A stretch of 64,000 bases of DNA, taken from the NCBI RefSeq assembly GCF_020524005.1, contig NZ_JAIVKK010000013.1, positions 57,485-121,484 of the forward strand, read 5' to 3'. A program made the translations under genes and the position numbers. Positions 17,455-26,274 of this stretch are shown here, piece after piece; the stretch's first letter is position 1, and every line of letters starts with the position of its first letter. A model generated the notes under the pieces. That model did no database searches. It worked only from the letters and a program-made list of their open reading frames with translations, and was not told the DNA's origin. Origin of the DNA: Microbulbifer aggregans. Its GTDB lineage: Bacteria; Pseudomonadota; Gammaproteobacteria; Pseudomonadales; Cellvibrionaceae.

Positions 17455-17565
17455 CTGGATCCCGGCTCAAGGCCGGGATGAGGGGAATCTATGCTCTACA
17501 TCGTCATACCGGCGAAGGCCGGTATCCAGCTTCAGAGGTGGGTGCCGGATTGAGTCCGGCATGAC
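17455..17565. repeat. Three REP-like palindromes (family B)
   Basis: Three short GC palindromes are packed in the gap between convergent genes: 17455-17482 (GATCCCGGCTCAAGGCCGGGAT), 17502-17529 (core ACCGGCGAAGGCCGGT) and 17542-17565 (core GCCGGATTGAGTCCGGC). They alternate in orientation and share the flanks GTCAT and ATCCAG. Related copies are at 39893-39975 and 47794-47820. Confidence 0.85.
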
Positions 17566-17574
17566 CTTTGGCGG

Positions 17575-19608
17575 TTAGTCGAACATGCTGAGCAACGAGC
17601 CCAGCGTCTCTTCCCCCTTGGCCTGGTTCTGCTCCGGCGTCGCCTTGCCAAAGCCCTCAAACACGCAGTCATCCTGCGGCAGTTCGTCGAGGAAGCGGCT
17701 GGGGGTGGTGTCCTGGTTCTCGCCGAACATCTTGCGCTTGCCCGCCAGGGTCATGGTCAGCGTCTTCTGCGCGCGGGTGATGCCCACGTAGGTCAGGCGC
17801 CGCTCTTCCTCGATATTGTCATCCTCGATGCTGTTGCGGTGCGGCAGCAGGTTCTCCTCCATGCCGATCATGAACACGTGCGGGTACTCCAGGCCCTTGG
17901 ACGCGTGCAGGGTCATCAGGCTGACCTTGTCGGTGGCTTCCTCTTCTTCCTGGCGGTCGAGCATGTCGCGCAGGATCAGCTTGGAAATGGCCTGCTCCAG
18001 GCGCACGTCCTGCTCCAGCTCGTCGTCGGTGCCTTCCATGGTCTTCATCAGGCTATCCAGCAGCCAGTAGACGTTTTCCATGCGCTTCTCGGCCACTTTT
18101 TCGCTACTGGCGTTCTGGCTGAGCCAGCCGGCGTAGTCGATGTCGTCGAGCATTTCCCGCAACGCGGATTCGGGGCTGTTGTCGCGGCAGTTGCGGGCCA
18201 CGCCTTCCAGCCAGTGGGCGAAACGGTCCAGGCGCTCATAGCCCTGCTCGGTGATGTGCTCCCTGAAGCCGATCTCGGAACAGGCGCGCAGCATCGAGAT
18301 CTCGCGGCCCTTGGCGTAATTACCCAGCGCTTCAAGGCTACTGGTGCCGATCTGGCGGCGCGGGGTATTGATGATACGCAGGAAGGCGTTGTCGTCGTCC
18401 GGGTTAACTAACAGACGCAGGTAGGCCATCACGTCCTTGATCTCCGCACGGGCAAAGAAGCTGGTGCCGCCGGACATCTGGTACGGAATCTGGTTTTCCT
18501 GCAGCTTCATCTCAATCAGGCGCGCCTGGTGGTTGCCCCGGTAGAGCACCGCGAAATCCATGAACTTGGCGCCGCGGCGGGCCTTCTGCAGAAAGATCTC
18601 GTTGGCGACCCGCTCGGCTTCCTCGTTCTCATTATTCATCTTGAGTACGCGGATTTCGTCGCCGAGGCCGCGATCGGACCACAGCGCCTTGTCGAATTCG
18701 TGCGGGTTGTGCGCGATCAGGTGGTTGGCCACCTTGAGGATACGGCTGGTGGAGCGGTAGTTCTGCTCTAGCTTGATCAGGCGCAGGTTGGGGTAATCCT
18801 GCTTCAGCTGGCTCATATTTTCCGGGCGCGCGCCGCGCCAGGCGTAGATCGACTGGTCGTCGTCGCCCACCACGGTGAGGCCGCCGCGGCCGCCCACCAG
18901 CAGTTTCACCAGCAGGTACTGGGAGCTGTTGGTGTCCTGGTATTCGTCCACCAGCAGGTAGCGGATTTTCTTGCGCCAGCGCTGCAGCAGCTCCGGGTCG
19001 GTATCGAACAGCTGTACCGGGATCAGGATCAGGTCGTCGAAGTCGACCGAGTTATACGCCTTGAGGGCGTCGCAGTAGCGCCCGTAGGCCACCGCCATTG
19101 CCTGCTCGCCCGGGCTCTGGGCCACTTCCAGCGCCTTGCGTGGGGTGAGCATGTCGTTTTTCCAGTTGGAGATCTGGTTCTGTACCCGGTCCAGCAGATC
19201 GGTATCCAGGTCGCCGTCGCGCAGCATCAGCTCCTTGATCAGGCCGCGGGCATCCTCGGCATCGAAGATGGAAAAGCCCGGTTTGAAGCCCGCCGCGCGG
19301 TATTCCTTGCGCAGGATATTCAGTCCCAGGTTGTGGAAGGTGGACACGGTCAGGCCGTGGGAAGCCTTGGACTTCTTGCCGTCCGGGCCAACTATCAGCT
19401 TGCCGACTCGCTCCTTCATCTCCCGCGCAGCCTTGTTGGTAAAGGTCAGGGCAGCAATATTGCGCGCCTGATAGCCGCATTCCTCAATCAGGTAGGCGAT
19501 CTTGCGGGTGATCACGCTGGTCTTGCCGGAGCCGGCGCCGGCCAGCACCAGACAGGGGCCGTCGATGTACTTTACCGCTTCCGCCTGGCGGGGATTGAGT
19601 TTGGTCAT
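17575..19608 (-). CDS. rep: ATP-dependent DNA helicase Rep (UvrD/PcrA superfamily 1)
   Basis: The 677-residue protein starts MTKLNPRQAEAVKYI and has Walker A AGAGSGKT (about residues 23-30), TFTNKAAREMKERV (motif Ia), VDEYQDTN (Walker B), GDDDQSIYAWRGA (motif III), QNYRS, LMTLHASKGLEYPHVF and VGITRAQKTL. Length and motif details match E. coli Rep more closely than UvrD or PcrA. Rep is a 3'-5' helicase that helps replication forks pass protein roadblocks. A family B REP cluster and the cytochrome c5 terminator lie between its stop and the convergent neighbour. Confidence 0.95.
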   Translation of the reverse strand: MTKLNPRQAEAVKYIDGPCLVLAGAGSGKTSVITRKIAYLIEECGYQARNIAALTFTNKAAREMKERVGKLIVGPDGKKSKASHGLTVSTFHNLGLNILRKEYRAAGFKPGFSIFDAEDARGLIKELMLRDGDLDTDLLDRVQNQISNWKNDMLTPRKALEVAQSPGEQAMAVAYGRYCDALKAYNSVDFDDLILIPVQLFDTDPELLQRWRKKIRYLLVDEYQDTNSSQYLLVKLLVGGRGGLTVVGDDDQSIYAWRGARPENMSQLKQDYPNLRLIKLEQNYRSTSRILKVANHLIAHNPHEFDKALWSDRGLGDEIRVLKMNNENEEAERVANEIFLQKARRGAKFMDFAVLYRGNHQARLIEMKLQENQIPYQMSGGTSFFARAEIKDVMAYLRLLVNPDDDNAFLRIINTPRRQIGTSSLEALGNYAKGREISMLRACSEIGFREHITEQGYERLDRFAHWLEGVARNCRDNSPESALREMLDDIDYAGWLSQNASSEKVAEKRMENVYWLLDSLMKTMEGTDDELEQDVRLEQAISKLILRDMLDRQEEEEATDKVSLMTLHASKGLEYPHVFMIGMEENLLPHRNSIEDDNIEEERRLTYVGITRAQKTLTMTLAGKRKMFGENQDTTPSRFLDELPQDDCVFEGFGKATPEQNQAKGEETLGSLLSMFD

Positions 19609-19769
19609 GGGTACAACTGGATCCGGAAAGCAGGTTAAAACAAGGGGGTTCTCAGGGCGGCGATTCTATCAGCCGGGAGCGGCCTTGGCTGCGGTTGTAC
19701 CCGGCCAAATATTGACCGGGAGGGCAGAACCGGTAGGCCACTGACGTCGGGCCGCCTGTGACCCCGATG

Positions 19770-21260
19770 TTAACGGGCGGTGAAAAACACCGGGTTGCCC
19801 AGTACCTGCAAATTTCCGTCCACATCGCGGATTTCTGCCCGCGCCCATTTCAGGTTCGCGGTGACCGGCAGGCGGAAAGTCCCGTGCCACTGGCCGCCGG
19901 ACTGAACACCGGCGATGTCTTCGCGACCAAAGACGGTGACCAGACGGAATTGTGGCTGGTCCACGCCGCGGGCGTTGAGGGTGATCTCCACGGTTTCCCC
20001 GCTGGCCACTTCCAGCGTTTCGCCCATCGCTGCCGTGCCGCGCTCGGCACTGGCTTGCATCTCGAAGGTGCGCTTGTGCTCCGGCTGCAGGTCGATAAAC
20101 ACCCGCCCTGACTTCAAGCCTGCCATCAGTGCGGCTTGGGAGAGCTCGCGCGCGTAGATCACGGTGGCCGGCGCGCCGATATCCCCGTGCCCGTATTCTG
20201 TTGCCGCCGTCGGGTTGTGGTTGTCGCTGCCGGCGATGGCGGTGATCCGGTAGCCCCTTTGCAGCAGCTTCTCCCAGTAGGGGATGCCCGAGTAGGGGTG
20301 ATCCACTTTGCCCTGCGCCTTGTTCAGGGTGGAGCCATTGATCACCTCCATTGCAGTGATGTGCCGGTAGTCGGTTTGCGCGGTCCAGCCGCAGCCCATG
20401 CAGTCTTCCCCGGAGGGCAGGCCCGGGTGGTTGATCGACAGAACGCCCCCCAGCTGCTGTACAGCCTGTTGTAGCGGGCGGATGTCGCCGTCGGTCACCC
20501 GGAAATCTACGAACCCGGTAGTGCCGAACAGGTTGGCGTGCCCGTAAAAAGTGGTGATCTCGCGGCCGGGGAGCAACAGCAGTTTTTCGTAGTGGGGCTG
20601 CAGTTCGCGCAGTACGCCGTACTGTGAGCGCGCGTTGTGTTCGGTCAGTGAAATAAAGTCCAGGCCGCGGGCCTCGGCGGCGCGCAGGCTTTCCTCAAGG
20701 GGGCAGGGGTGCCGGCTGTCGTCATGGCGGTTGCGAGTGCAGCGGCCATCGCTGTGGCCGCTGTGTGCGTGCAGTTCGCCCCGGTACCAGCCGGGGGCGT
20801 TTGCCAGCGGTTGCTCGGTAAAGCCCTGGTTGTGGGCGGCGGCGCCGCGCTGGAAATAGATTCGCGCGGCATATTCGGAGGTCACGCCGTCACGGATATT
20901 GGGAATGCCCAATAGCAGCCGCCACTCACCTGCGGGCAGCGGGCCGGGCAGGTACGATGGCGTGGCGTCGGTTTCCGACAGGGTGAAGCGGGCTTTGTTG
21001 CCGCCGCTCCAGCCGCGAAAGCGCTGGCTGTCGTACAGGCCGAGATCCACGGTGGTGCGCTCGCTGCGGTCGTAGCTGAACTCGACGGTAATGCGCTCGG
21101 TGCCCGCCGGCACCGTAAACTGGATCTCCCGGTAAGACTGGTGGTCGTCACGGGACAGGGTGCCGGTTAACAGCAGGTCCGCTTCCTGCGCCAGGGAAGC
21201 GACAGCGCATAAACAGAGCAGGCCGGTGACCAGCCCGCGCACAATATTGGAGTGAAACAT
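19770..21260 (-). CDS. PHP-domain metallohydrolase, CehA/McbA family, exported
   Basis: The 496-residue protein (ATG at 21260) has a signal peptide (VTGLLCLCAVASLAQ), a beta-sandwich prepeptidase-like N-terminal domain (about 25-140), then a PHP metallohydrolase domain with GELHAHSGHSDG (near residue 165), DFISLTEHNARS, LLPGREITTFYGHANLFG, INHPG and AGSDNHN. These metal ligands define the CehA/McbA group, which includes carbamate-cleaving and phosphoester-cleaving enzymes, so substrate assignment is open. I preferred ATG 21260 to a TTG at 21275, because the TTG directly abuts the U-tract of the upstream terminator. The gene lies 83 bp downstream of TonB receptor 3 on the same strand and probably handles a compound captured by it. 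Confidence 0.85.
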   Translation of the reverse strand: MFHSNIVRGLVTGLLCLCAVASLAQEADLLLTGTLSRDDHQSYREIQFTVPAGTERITVEFSYDRSERTTVDLGLYDSQRFRGWSGGNKARFTLSETDATPSYLPGPLPAGEWRLLLGIPNIRDGVTSEYAARIYFQRGAAAHNQGFTEQPLANAPGWYRGELHAHSGHSDGRCTRNRHDDSRHPCPLEESLRAAEARGLDFISLTEHNARSQYGVLRELQPHYEKLLLLPGREITTFYGHANLFGTTGFVDFRVTDGDIRPLQQAVQQLGGVLSINHPGLPSGEDCMGCGWTAQTDYRHITAMEVINGSTLNKAQGKVDHPYSGIPYWEKLLQRGYRITAIAGSDNHNPTAATEYGHGDIGAPATVIYARELSQAALMAGLKSGRVFIDLQPEHKRTFEMQASAERGTAAMGETLEVASGETVEITLNARGVDQPQFRLVTVFGREDIAGVQSGGQWHGTFRLPVTANLKWARAEIRDVDGNLQVLGNPVFFTAR

Positions 21261-21275
21261 ATGACGTATCCGCAA

Positions 21276-21304
21276 ATAAAAAAGCCCGCGCGGGGGCGCG
21301 GGCG
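21276..21304 (-). terminator. Terminator/attenuator between receptor 3 and the PHP hydrolase
   Basis: On the minus strand, GCCCGCGC-CCCC-GCGCGGGC is followed by TTTTTT, only 15 bases before the hydrolase ATG. It ends receptor 3 transcription, and leaves almost no room for a separate promoter, so the hydrolase is probably expressed by read-through. Confidence 0.85.
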
Positions 21305-21343
21305 AATAGAGAGGAATATTTTTAAGCCGAAAGGCTGCTCAAC

Positions 21344-23836
21344 TTAAAAGTTGTAGCGAACGCTCGCGGTGTAGGAGCGGCCGAGGATCGGGCGCGCCAT
21401 GAAAAATTCCTGGCCCGCTTCGGCGCTTTCAAACTGTCCTGCGCGCGGGTTGCCTTCGGTGAGGCCGATTTCGTTGGTCAGGTTGTGGCCGTTGAATTGC
21501 AGCGCCATCTGCTCGCTCAGGTCGTAGCGCAGGCTGAGCGACCAGGTGGTGAATTCCGGCAGTTCCTGGGTGTTGGCGGTATCCGCGTAGCGGTCGGAAA
21601 AATGCTCCATTACTAGCTCGCCGCGCAGTTTGTCGTCCAGCAGGTTGACGCCGGTAACACCGCGGAAAGACATTTCCGGTACGCGGATCAGCTGGTTGCC
21701 GCTGTAGTCTTTGGTGGTGCCGTCGGTTTGGGTGAACGCGAAGGTTTTGTATTCCGGCGACTGCAGGGTGGCGGTTACGCCGAAGTCGAGGAGTTCGTTC
21801 ACGCGCAACTTGGCTTCCAGTTCCAGGCCGAGGGTTTCGGTATCGCCGTAGGCGGTGCGGCTGGTGTACTCGTTGTTGGCGGTATCGAACACCCAGTCGG
21901 TGAAGCGCATGTTGTCGAAGTGGGTGTAGAACGCGGTCGCGTACACGTCGAAGATTTCGCTGGTGTGCTTGATGCCGCCTTCCATCATCATGATTGGCTC
22001 AACGCGTAGGTCATCCCGCTCCGGGCTGCCGTTGAAGTCACCGGTGCTCGGCGCGCGGAAGGAATCCGTGTAACGGGCGAAGGCGCCGAGGCTGTCGCTG
22101 AACTGGTAGTTCATGCCCAGGGTCCAGGCGAATTCGTTGTACTCGCGGTCGATCGCGGTGAACTCGCCGTTGCCGGTGATGAACTGGTCGTCGGCGAGGC
22201 TCGCACTCTGCTGCAGGTCGACCACCTGGGTACCTTCAACGGAACCACCCAGCGCGATCATTTCGTAGCGCAGGCCACCGTCGATGCGCAGCTGGTCGTT
22301 CACTTGCCACTCGTCAGATGCATACAGCGCAGTGGTTTCGCCGGTGCCGTGTACGTTGTTGTAAAGGGAGCCGTATCGCAGGATGCCGTTTTCAGTGATG
22401 GCAACTTCCTGCCCGCCCACATTGGCAACAACGTCCAGCAGGCGCGCCTGCTCGGCGGCCTCAAACATGCCGGTGGCCATGTAGCGGATAAAGTCGTATT
22501 CGAAATCGGCGTAGTAGAGTCCGAATGCTACGTCGTGTTGCTGGGTGCCGATCTCGAAGGTGCGGGTAAAGCGCAGATCATTGATCATTTCGTCCAGCGG
22601 TACATCCACGGACAGCAGGTTGCCGTTCAGCACCAGGCCGTTGCGGGCGTTGTTGGCCAGATCAAAGGTTTGCGATGAGTCGTTGGCGAAGCGGATTTCC
22701 AGCGCGGATGCATCGGGCAGGCCCAGCTGCGCGGCGTAGTCGGCCAGGCGCTCTTCGGCGGTCTGGATACCACCGGTGGGGAAGAGGCCGTTGCGCAGGG
22801 TTTCACTGACGCGGTAGCGGAACGTGTTGTGCATGTCCCAATCGCCGAGTTTGTGGTCGGCGGTGAAGGTGAACTGGGTCAGCTCGGTGTGGGTGCCGTC
22901 GCCCAGGTTGAAGTCGTAGCCGTTGCCCAGGTTGCGATAGGTGTTGTGCTTCACTTCCGGGCCCATCATGGTGCCGTAGTTGGCATCGAAGCCGGGGATT
23001 GCCGCCACATCACCATTGCTGTCGGTGGTGAGCGGAACCGGTAGCAGGAAGGCCACGCTGTCATTGATGTGTTTCAGGTCGAAGAACAGTTCGCCTTCAT
23101 CCAGGCGCTTGCCCAGGCTCAGGCGGATCTGGCCGCCGTCGTTGGCGGTAAAGCCCGGGTCGCGCACGCCGTCGTTCTGGCGATAGAAACCGCCGACGGA
23201 AACGAACATGTCTTCGCCCACCGGCTGGCCGTAAAAACCATCAACGCGGGTGTGGCCGTAATCACCCATTTCCACTTTTACGGTGCTCTCGGCGGCATCG
23301 TAGGGCTTGCGGGTAATGAAGTTCACCACGCCACCCGGTGCGTTGGAGGCGAAGATCGCCGAGGGGCCACCGCGCACGATTTCTACGCGCTCAATGGTTT
23401 CGTCCAGGCGGAAAGACTGGTCCGCATTGAGGTAACCGAGGCCGCCGTCGTGCTGGATGGCAAGGCCGTTTTCCTGCAGGGAAACCGAGGAGTAGCCGTC
23501 GCGCGGGATACCACGGGCACGGATATTGTTGCTGGCCTCACCACCGGAAGACTCCACCCAGAAACCGGGTACAGACTTGAGAATATCGGCCGTGCTGCGC
23601 GGGTTGGCGGCATTGAGGTCGTCTGCGGACAGGCTGGAAATGGCATAGCTGGCATCCGCCTTGTGCAACTCGCCGGAACCCGCACGGGCGGTGACGATTA
23701 CTTCTTCAACGACTCCGCTTGCGCTTTTGGTTTGAACGTCGTTGGCCTGCATATCGGTGGTTTGGGCGGCGGCAGTACCGCAGACAGTCGCCAGCAGTGC
23801 GGCGAGAGGTGTTTTACAGAATCGGCTGAGTTGCAT
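21344..23836 (-). CDS. TonB-dependent outer-membrane receptor 3
   Basis: The 830-residue protein starts at MQLSRFCKTP (23836), chosen because GGGGGA lies 7 bases upstream and a clean signal peptide ending AAAQ follows; the upstream in-frame ATG (23899) has neither. After the signal come VEEVIVTARAGSG (TonB box-like), the plug with IVRGGPSAIFASNAPGGVVN and RARGIPRDGYSSVSL, and a barrel ending TASVRYNF with terminal Phe. The plug sequence is unlike receptors 1 and 2 and closer to siderophore/substrate receptors that carry RxRG. Followed by the PHP hydrolase after a terminator; together they probably form an uptake-and-hydrolysis pair. Ligand unknown. Confidence 0.93.
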   Translation of the reverse strand: MQLSRFCKTPLAALLATVCGTAAAQTTDMQANDVQTKSASGVVEEVIVTARAGSGELHKADASYAISSLSADDLNAANPRSTADILKSVPGFWVESSGGEASNNIRARGIPRDGYSSVSLQENGLAIQHDGGLGYLNADQSFRLDETIERVEIVRGGPSAIFASNAPGGVVNFITRKPYDAAESTVKVEMGDYGHTRVDGFYGQPVGEDMFVSVGGFYRQNDGVRDPGFTANDGGQIRLSLGKRLDEGELFFDLKHINDSVAFLLPVPLTTDSNGDVAAIPGFDANYGTMMGPEVKHNTYRNLGNGYDFNLGDGTHTELTQFTFTADHKLGDWDMHNTFRYRVSETLRNGLFPTGGIQTAEERLADYAAQLGLPDASALEIRFANDSSQTFDLANNARNGLVLNGNLLSVDVPLDEMINDLRFTRTFEIGTQQHDVAFGLYYADFEYDFIRYMATGMFEAAEQARLLDVVANVGGQEVAITENGILRYGSLYNNVHGTGETTALYASDEWQVNDQLRIDGGLRYEMIALGGSVEGTQVVDLQQSASLADDQFITGNGEFTAIDREYNEFAWTLGMNYQFSDSLGAFARYTDSFRAPSTGDFNGSPERDDLRVEPIMMMEGGIKHTSEIFDVYATAFYTHFDNMRFTDWVFDTANNEYTSRTAYGDTETLGLELEAKLRVNELLDFGVTATLQSPEYKTFAFTQTDGTTKDYSGNQLIRVPEMSFRGVTGVNLLDDKLRGELVMEHFSDRYADTANTQELPEFTTWSLSLRYDLSEQMALQFNGHNLTNEIGLTEGNPRAGQFESAEAGQEFFMARPILGRSYTASVRYNF

Positions 23837-24166
23837 GGTAAATCCCCCAATTGAGTTTTCTGAGTTATCCGTGTGCAGCGTTTGCCTCCAGTAATTCATT
23901 ACCGGTCAAATGCTATTGAGAACGGGCGCGCCATTTATGGGGCCGCAAGCCTAGGCGCCGAAGATTTCAATAGAGTGATGAAAATGCGTCAGACGGATGA
24001 AACAAATCGCGCTGGTGGAAAGCCTGGGTGGCGGAGAGTTTTGCTAATATTTCGTGCCGGGCGAAGTGCGGCGTTAATCGAGAGAAAGCTCAATTGCGCC
24101 CATTTGGAAGGTGCCGCGGCAACAACGTAGAAACGCGCGCAACCTGAATTGGAACCGAATCGCCGC
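23837..24166. other. Divergent intergenic region, no gene
   Basis: A 330-bp region between receptor 3 and the DUF3565 gene. No structure or consensus promoter stood out beyond the GGGGGA ribosome site of receptor 3. A GC-rich stretch around 23928 (GGGCGCGCC) was noted but not interpreted. Confidence 0.4.
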
Positions 24167-24388
24167 ATGCAACAATCTATTACCGGCTTTCATCGAGACG
24201 ACGAAAATCATTGGGTGGCGCAACTGGCCTGTGGCCACAACCAGCATGTACGTCACGATCCGCCCTGGCAAAACCGGCCCTGGGTAACGACACCGGAGGG
24301 GCGCGCCGGTATGCTGGGTTCTACGCTGGCGTGTAAAAAATGCGACCAGGGTGCGCCGCCTGACCAGCAACCGCAAGGCGCTTGTTAA
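24167..24388 (+). CDS. DUF3565 domain protein, putative zinc-binding
   Basis: The 73-residue protein begins MQQSITGFHRDDENHWV. Family features are ACGHNQHVRHDPPWQNRPWV and a terminal CKKC pair, so C-G-H plus CxxC probably bind one zinc. Members are small cytosolic proteins of unknown function. ATG 24167 fits the family start; an in-frame TTG at 24149 would add six residues. The next gene starts 22 bp downstream on the same strand. Confidence 0.82.
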   Translation: MQQSITGFHRDDENHWVAQLACGHNQHVRHDPPWQNRPWVTTPEGRAGMLGSTLACKKCDQGAPPDQQPQGAC

Positions 24389-24410
24389 GACTAATTAAGA
24401 GTAATTATTG

Positions 24411-24869
24411 ATGTCCCGTATTTGGGTCGATGCCGATGCCTGTCCTGTCGTCATCAAGGAAATCCTGTTTCGCGCCGCCGAGCGCACCGAGACCGAGATG
24501 ACACTGGTCGCGAACCAATATGTCCGCGTGCCGCCGTCGCGCTTTATTCGCGCCGTGCAGGTCACAGCCGGCTACGATGTCGCGGACAATGAAATTGTGC
24601 AGCGCTGCACAGCAGAAGATCTGGTCATCACTGCGGATATTCCACTCGCGGCCGAAGTGATTGAAAAGGGCGCGAGTGCGCTGAATCCCCGTGGCGAGCG
24701 ATACACCAAAGCCAATGTGCGTGCGCGCCTGAATATACGCGACTTTATGGAAACCATGCGCTCCAGCGGCGTGCACACTGGCGGTCCTCCGCCCCTCGGC
24801 CAGCAGGAGCGCAAGGCCTTTGCCGATCAGCTGGATCGCTGGCTGATGCAGGCCAAGCGTAAAAAATAG
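24411..24869 (+). CDS. yaiI: YaiI/YqxD family protein (DUF188, UPF0178)
   Basis: The 152-residue protein opens [19 protein letters not shown], the family-defining DADACPV motif, and contains the DxxLA-type core ([19 protein letters not shown]) and GERYTKANV. The fold belongs to the PIN/NYN nuclease-like group, but no activity is established for the family. A TTG immediately upstream (24408) is a less likely start. Nine bases separate it from the GNAT gene, so it is probably part of the same transcript. Confidence 0.9.
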   Translation: MSRIWVDADACPVVIKEILFRAAERTETEMTLVANQYVRVPPSRFIRAVQVTAGYDVADNEIVQRCTAEDLVITADIPLAAEVIEKGASALNPRGERYTKANVRARLNIRDFMETMRSSGVHTGGPPPLGQQERKAFADQLDRWLMQAKRKK

Positions 24870-24878
24870 AGGAGCTGG

Positions 24879-25397
24879 ATGATGCCAAGGTCGCCGCTGC
24901 ATTTCACACCGTGTACCGAACGCCATATTGCTGAACTGATGTGCTGGTTTACATCGGCTACCGAGTGCCGTCAGTGGGGTGGCCCACCGTTCCGCTACCC
25001 GTTTGATGCCCGGAGTTTTGCCGAGGATAGTCTGTGGCAGAAGCTGCCCAGCTTTGTACTGCTGGACCAGAGTGGCGCGATGCTGGCTTTTGGGCAGTAC
25101 TATAACCGGCTCGATCACTGCCACCTGAGCCGCCTGGTTGTGGCCCCGCAGGCGCGTGGGGGCGGGGTGGGGCGGCAATTGATCCTGCAGCTGGTGGCGC
25201 ACGGCAGGGATGCCCTCCAGCTAACGCAGACCTCACTGTTTGTACTGCAAAACAATACCGCCGCGCGTGCGCTCTACGAAAAACTGGGGTTCCGTTTGAC
25301 GGATTACCCGGAGCCCGGCGATTGGCTGCGCGGGTGTGATTACCTGACGGCGCCGGCAACTGGAATATTGGATCAGACAATGGAAATGGAACGCTGA
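24879..25397 (+). CDS. GNAT family N-acetyltransferase
   Basis: The 172-residue cytosolic protein has the GNAT acetyl-CoA-binding motif A as LVVAPQARGGGVGRQLILQLV (about residues 86-106; R/Q-x-x-G-x-G/A type) and motif B-like LQNNTAARALYEKLGFR near 122-138. The start has GGAG 4-5 bases upstream. Its stop is immediately followed (one base) by the metallo-beta-lactamase start, suggesting translational coupling. The acceptor substrate is unknown; an aminoglycoside-modifying role cannot be inferred from sequence alone. Confidence 0.88.
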   Translation: MMPRSPLHFTPCTERHIAELMCWFTSATECRQWGGPPFRYPFDARSFAEDSLWQKLPSFVLLDQSGAMLAFGQYYNRLDHCHLSRLVVAPQARGGGVGRQLILQLVAHGRDALQLTQTSLFVLQNNTAARALYEKLGFRLTDYPEPGDWLRGCDYLTAPATGILDQTMEMER

Positions 25398-25398
25398 T

Positions 25399-26271
25399 AT
25401 GCGAGGGAAGTTCGGACTGCGCGGCTTGCTGGCTCTGTGTGTAGGAGGCATTGCTGCGTTTGCCGATGCGCAACAGGCTCCGCTGCCGCAACTGCAGGGC
25501 TATGAAGTGCCAGAGTCCTGGCGGACACCCGTGGAACCACTTCAGATTGCCGATCACACCTGGCAGATCGGAACCCGCGGCCTGAGTGCGCTGCTGATAA
25601 AGTCCGATGCAGGTGCGCTACTGATTGATGGCGGGATGCCACAGTCTGCGGATCACCTGCTGGCTAATATGCGTAAGCTGGGGGTGACGGCGGGACAGCT
25701 GAAATGGATCCTGCACAGTCACGCGCACGCTGATCACGCGGGTCCGTTGGCAGCGGTGAAACACGCTACCGGGGCAAAAGTTGTGAGCAATGCCGAGTCT
25801 GCCCACCTGTTGGCGAACGGCGGCGCCGGCGATATCCATTTCGGTGATGGACCACTGTTTCCTCCTGTGACAGTGGACCGCTATCTGCTCGACAGTGAAA
25901 TCGTGAAACTGGGTGATATACAACTGACGGTGCATTTCATCCCCGGCCACACACCGGGCAGCATGGCCTGGACCTGGCGCGATACCCGCGATGGCCGGGA
26001 AGTGAAAATTGCCTATGTGGACAGTCTCACCGCGCCCGGTTACCAATTATTGGAAAACCCGCGCTACCCGAAAATCCTGCACGACTTCCGTCTCAGCTTT
26101 GCCAAAGTACGCGATCTCCCCTGCGACCTGCTGTTGACGCCGCACCCGGCTGCCAGCGGTTGGGAATATGGAGCCAGTGCGGTGCAGAAAGAAAAAATGG
26201 ACTGCGCTGATTATTCCGCGAATGCGCAGATCCAGCTGGAAAAACAGATCGAAAAGCAGCGCAGGCACTGA
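25399..26271 (+). CDS. Subclass B3 metallo-beta-lactamase-like hydrolase, exported
   Basis: The 290-residue protein has a signal peptide (cleavage near AFADAQ, residues 1-24). Zinc site 1 is H108-x-H110 with H184 (IPGHTPGS), and site 2 is D112-H113 with H249 (LLLTPHPAAS), the subclass B3 pattern. The HAHADHAG motif and NAESAHLL segment match B3 enzymes rather than glyoxalase II or RNase Z. B3 enzymes hydrolyse penicillins, cephalosporins and carbapenems in the periplasm; whether this one does is not shown by sequence. No mobile element, integrase or separate promoter flanks it, and it is coupled to a GNAT gene, so it looks like a resident chromosomal gene. Confidence 0.87.
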   Translation: MRGKFGLRGLLALCVGGIAAFADAQQAPLPQLQGYEVPESWRTPVEPLQIADHTWQIGTRGLSALLIKSDAGALLIDGGMPQSADHLLANMRKLGVTAGQLKWILHSHAHADHAGPLAAVKHATGAKVVSNAESAHLLANGGAGDIHFGDGPLFPPVTVDRYLLDSEIVKLGDIQLTVHFIPGHTPGSMAWTWRDTRDGREVKIAYVDSLTAPGYQLLENPRYPKILHDFRLSFAKVRDLPCDLLLTPHPAASGWEYGASAVQKEKMDCADYSANAQIQLEKQIEKQRRH

Positions 26272-26274
26272 TTC

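Noticed and set aside
24050..24070. Sigma-54-like sequence on the minus strand upstream of receptor 3
   Set aside because: The GC and CC dinucleotides are 12 rather than 10 bases apart, so it does not satisfy the RpoN spacing.
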